From Diphasiastrum complanatum (taxonomy: Eukaryota; Streptophyta; Lycopodiopsida; Lycopodiales; Lycopodiaceae), in the NCBI GenBank assembly GCA_029204225.1, contig CM055103.1, forward strand, positions 5,640,852 to 5,704,851: a stretch of 64,000 nt of DNA. Direction: 5' to 3'. This document shows positions 63,391 to 64,000 of this stretch, piece by piece (position 1 is the stretch's first letter; every line of letters begins with the position of its first letter). The notes beneath the pieces were generated by a model. That model had not been told where the DNA came from, did not search any database, and saw only the letters and a program-made list of their open reading frames with translations. A program made the position numbers and the translations under genes.

Positions 63391-64000
63391 TCAAGCAGAG
63401 ATCCATGGAGTAAAGCGAAAGAAGATACAACCACCAATAGCGAGGGAACCATCAAAAGTGGACTTGTGAAGAACCCCATAGAAATGAGCAGGAACATCGG
63501 CCATAATGGACTCAAGAGATGGAGATATAGAGACCAATGGAGAAGATACTGCACCAATCACTGAACCAGGAGGTCTATCTGAGGTATGCGCAAAAGCAAT
63601 AGTAGAAATACCACCAAGTAATATGGCCTCAATATCAATGAAACTAGGAATGACCAGTGAATACGATATCTGTGAATCAAGGCACATAGGCGCAAGGCAC
63701 GTAGCAACAACCTGTAAATCCGGAGCAGCATCAATCTGAGGAAGAGGACCCACAGATGGTGAAAGTGAAGCAGCAACTGATGTACTTTGAATGGAAAGAA
63801 GAGCTGCATTGTGAGCCTTTGGCAGGCTACGCATAAACTGCTTCTCAGTAACCAACTGATAATCACCCTGGGAATCAATACCAACAAGTGAATGATGCTG
63901 ACCAGCATGAGTAAAGGAAAGTGTCTGTTGAGAGAGATCCACAACAATAGTACCAAGTGCAGAGAACCAGTCTGCACCAAAAATAATGTCATAGCGCTCC
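63391..64000 (-). pseudogene. Gypsy protease and following linker, cut by window edge
   Basis: Starting beyond the edge, the minus frame reads ERYDIIFGADWFSALGTIVV, then DLSQQTLSFTHAGQHHSLVG, the C-terminal part of a gypsy retropepsin. A Ser/Ala-rich linker follows. The catalytic Asp would be to the right of 64000. Confidence 0.75.

Larger units (their letters stand above)
61556..64000 (-). mobile_element. Gypsy element entering from the right edge
   Basis: In element (minus) direction, from the edge: a retropepsin end, a region with no recognised pol domain but many repeats, then a chromodomain, then the LTR piece. RT, RNase H and integrase are absent between protease and chromodomain. It is either an internal-deletion derivative or a recombinant. 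Confidence 0.75.

Noticed and set aside
48908-64000. Further NEMF exons
   Set aside because: Looked for the remaining NFACT-R and NFACT-C motifs on the plus strand by eye; nothing convincing was found.

Overview
This is nuclear DNA of a land plant with a large, transposon-rich genome. The only host gene recognised is on the + strand: the first ten coding exons of a NEMF/Rqc2/Tae2-type protein, the factor that elongates nascent chains on stalled 60S ribosomes. The exons carry 656 codons and are scattered from 10890 to 48907. All but one of the first nine introns exceed 300 bp; the longest complete one is about 14.2 kb (16295-30453). The last intron entered (from 48908) has not closed by the window end. 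The C-terminal part of NEMF (end of NFACT-R, and NFACT-C) was not found here. The protein keeps the family's key residues but does not look like a close crop-angiosperm copy. With the intron sizes, this suggests a gymnosperm, fern or lycophyte, but the window does not decide it.

Layout. 1-10540: no host gene recognised; repeats, a GC-rich island, a 78-bp tandem array and decayed Ty1/copia pieces. 10540-10889: NEMF upstream region with three ~96-bp direct repeats carrying TAGGGTTAGG, a TATA-like box and a (GA)15 tract. Intron 1: a hAT-type MITE with a perfect 8-bp target duplication, a hAT transposase fragment and a Ty3/gypsy tail with its LTR. Intron 3: a rearranged gypsy chromovirus (16746-21879), an internally deleted gypsy element (22931-26203), a copia gag fragment, a LINE ORF2 remnant and a short copia-derived LTR element. 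Intron 4: a second MITE-like element, a copia 3' LTR and small gypsy and copia scraps. Introns 5 and 9: LINE ORF1 remnants (all antisense to NEMF) and copia gag/protease and RNase H pieces.

Intron 10 (48908 to the edge): a decayed copia element (49530-52760), then a hAT fragment split by a complete 4321-bp element of the same family in opposite orientation (54566-58886, target duplication GTCTGCAC). After that come a copia integrase/RT/RNase H block (58957-61190), fused to an antisense gypsy LTR, and a gypsy element running off the right edge.

The elements do not form a pathway with the gene; they explain its size. The most unusual structures are the self-nested hAT pair, the family-specific palindromes packed into the ends of the hAT-like elements, the gypsy element with AG...CT LTR ends and a third LTR piece, and the repeats just upstream of NEMF.
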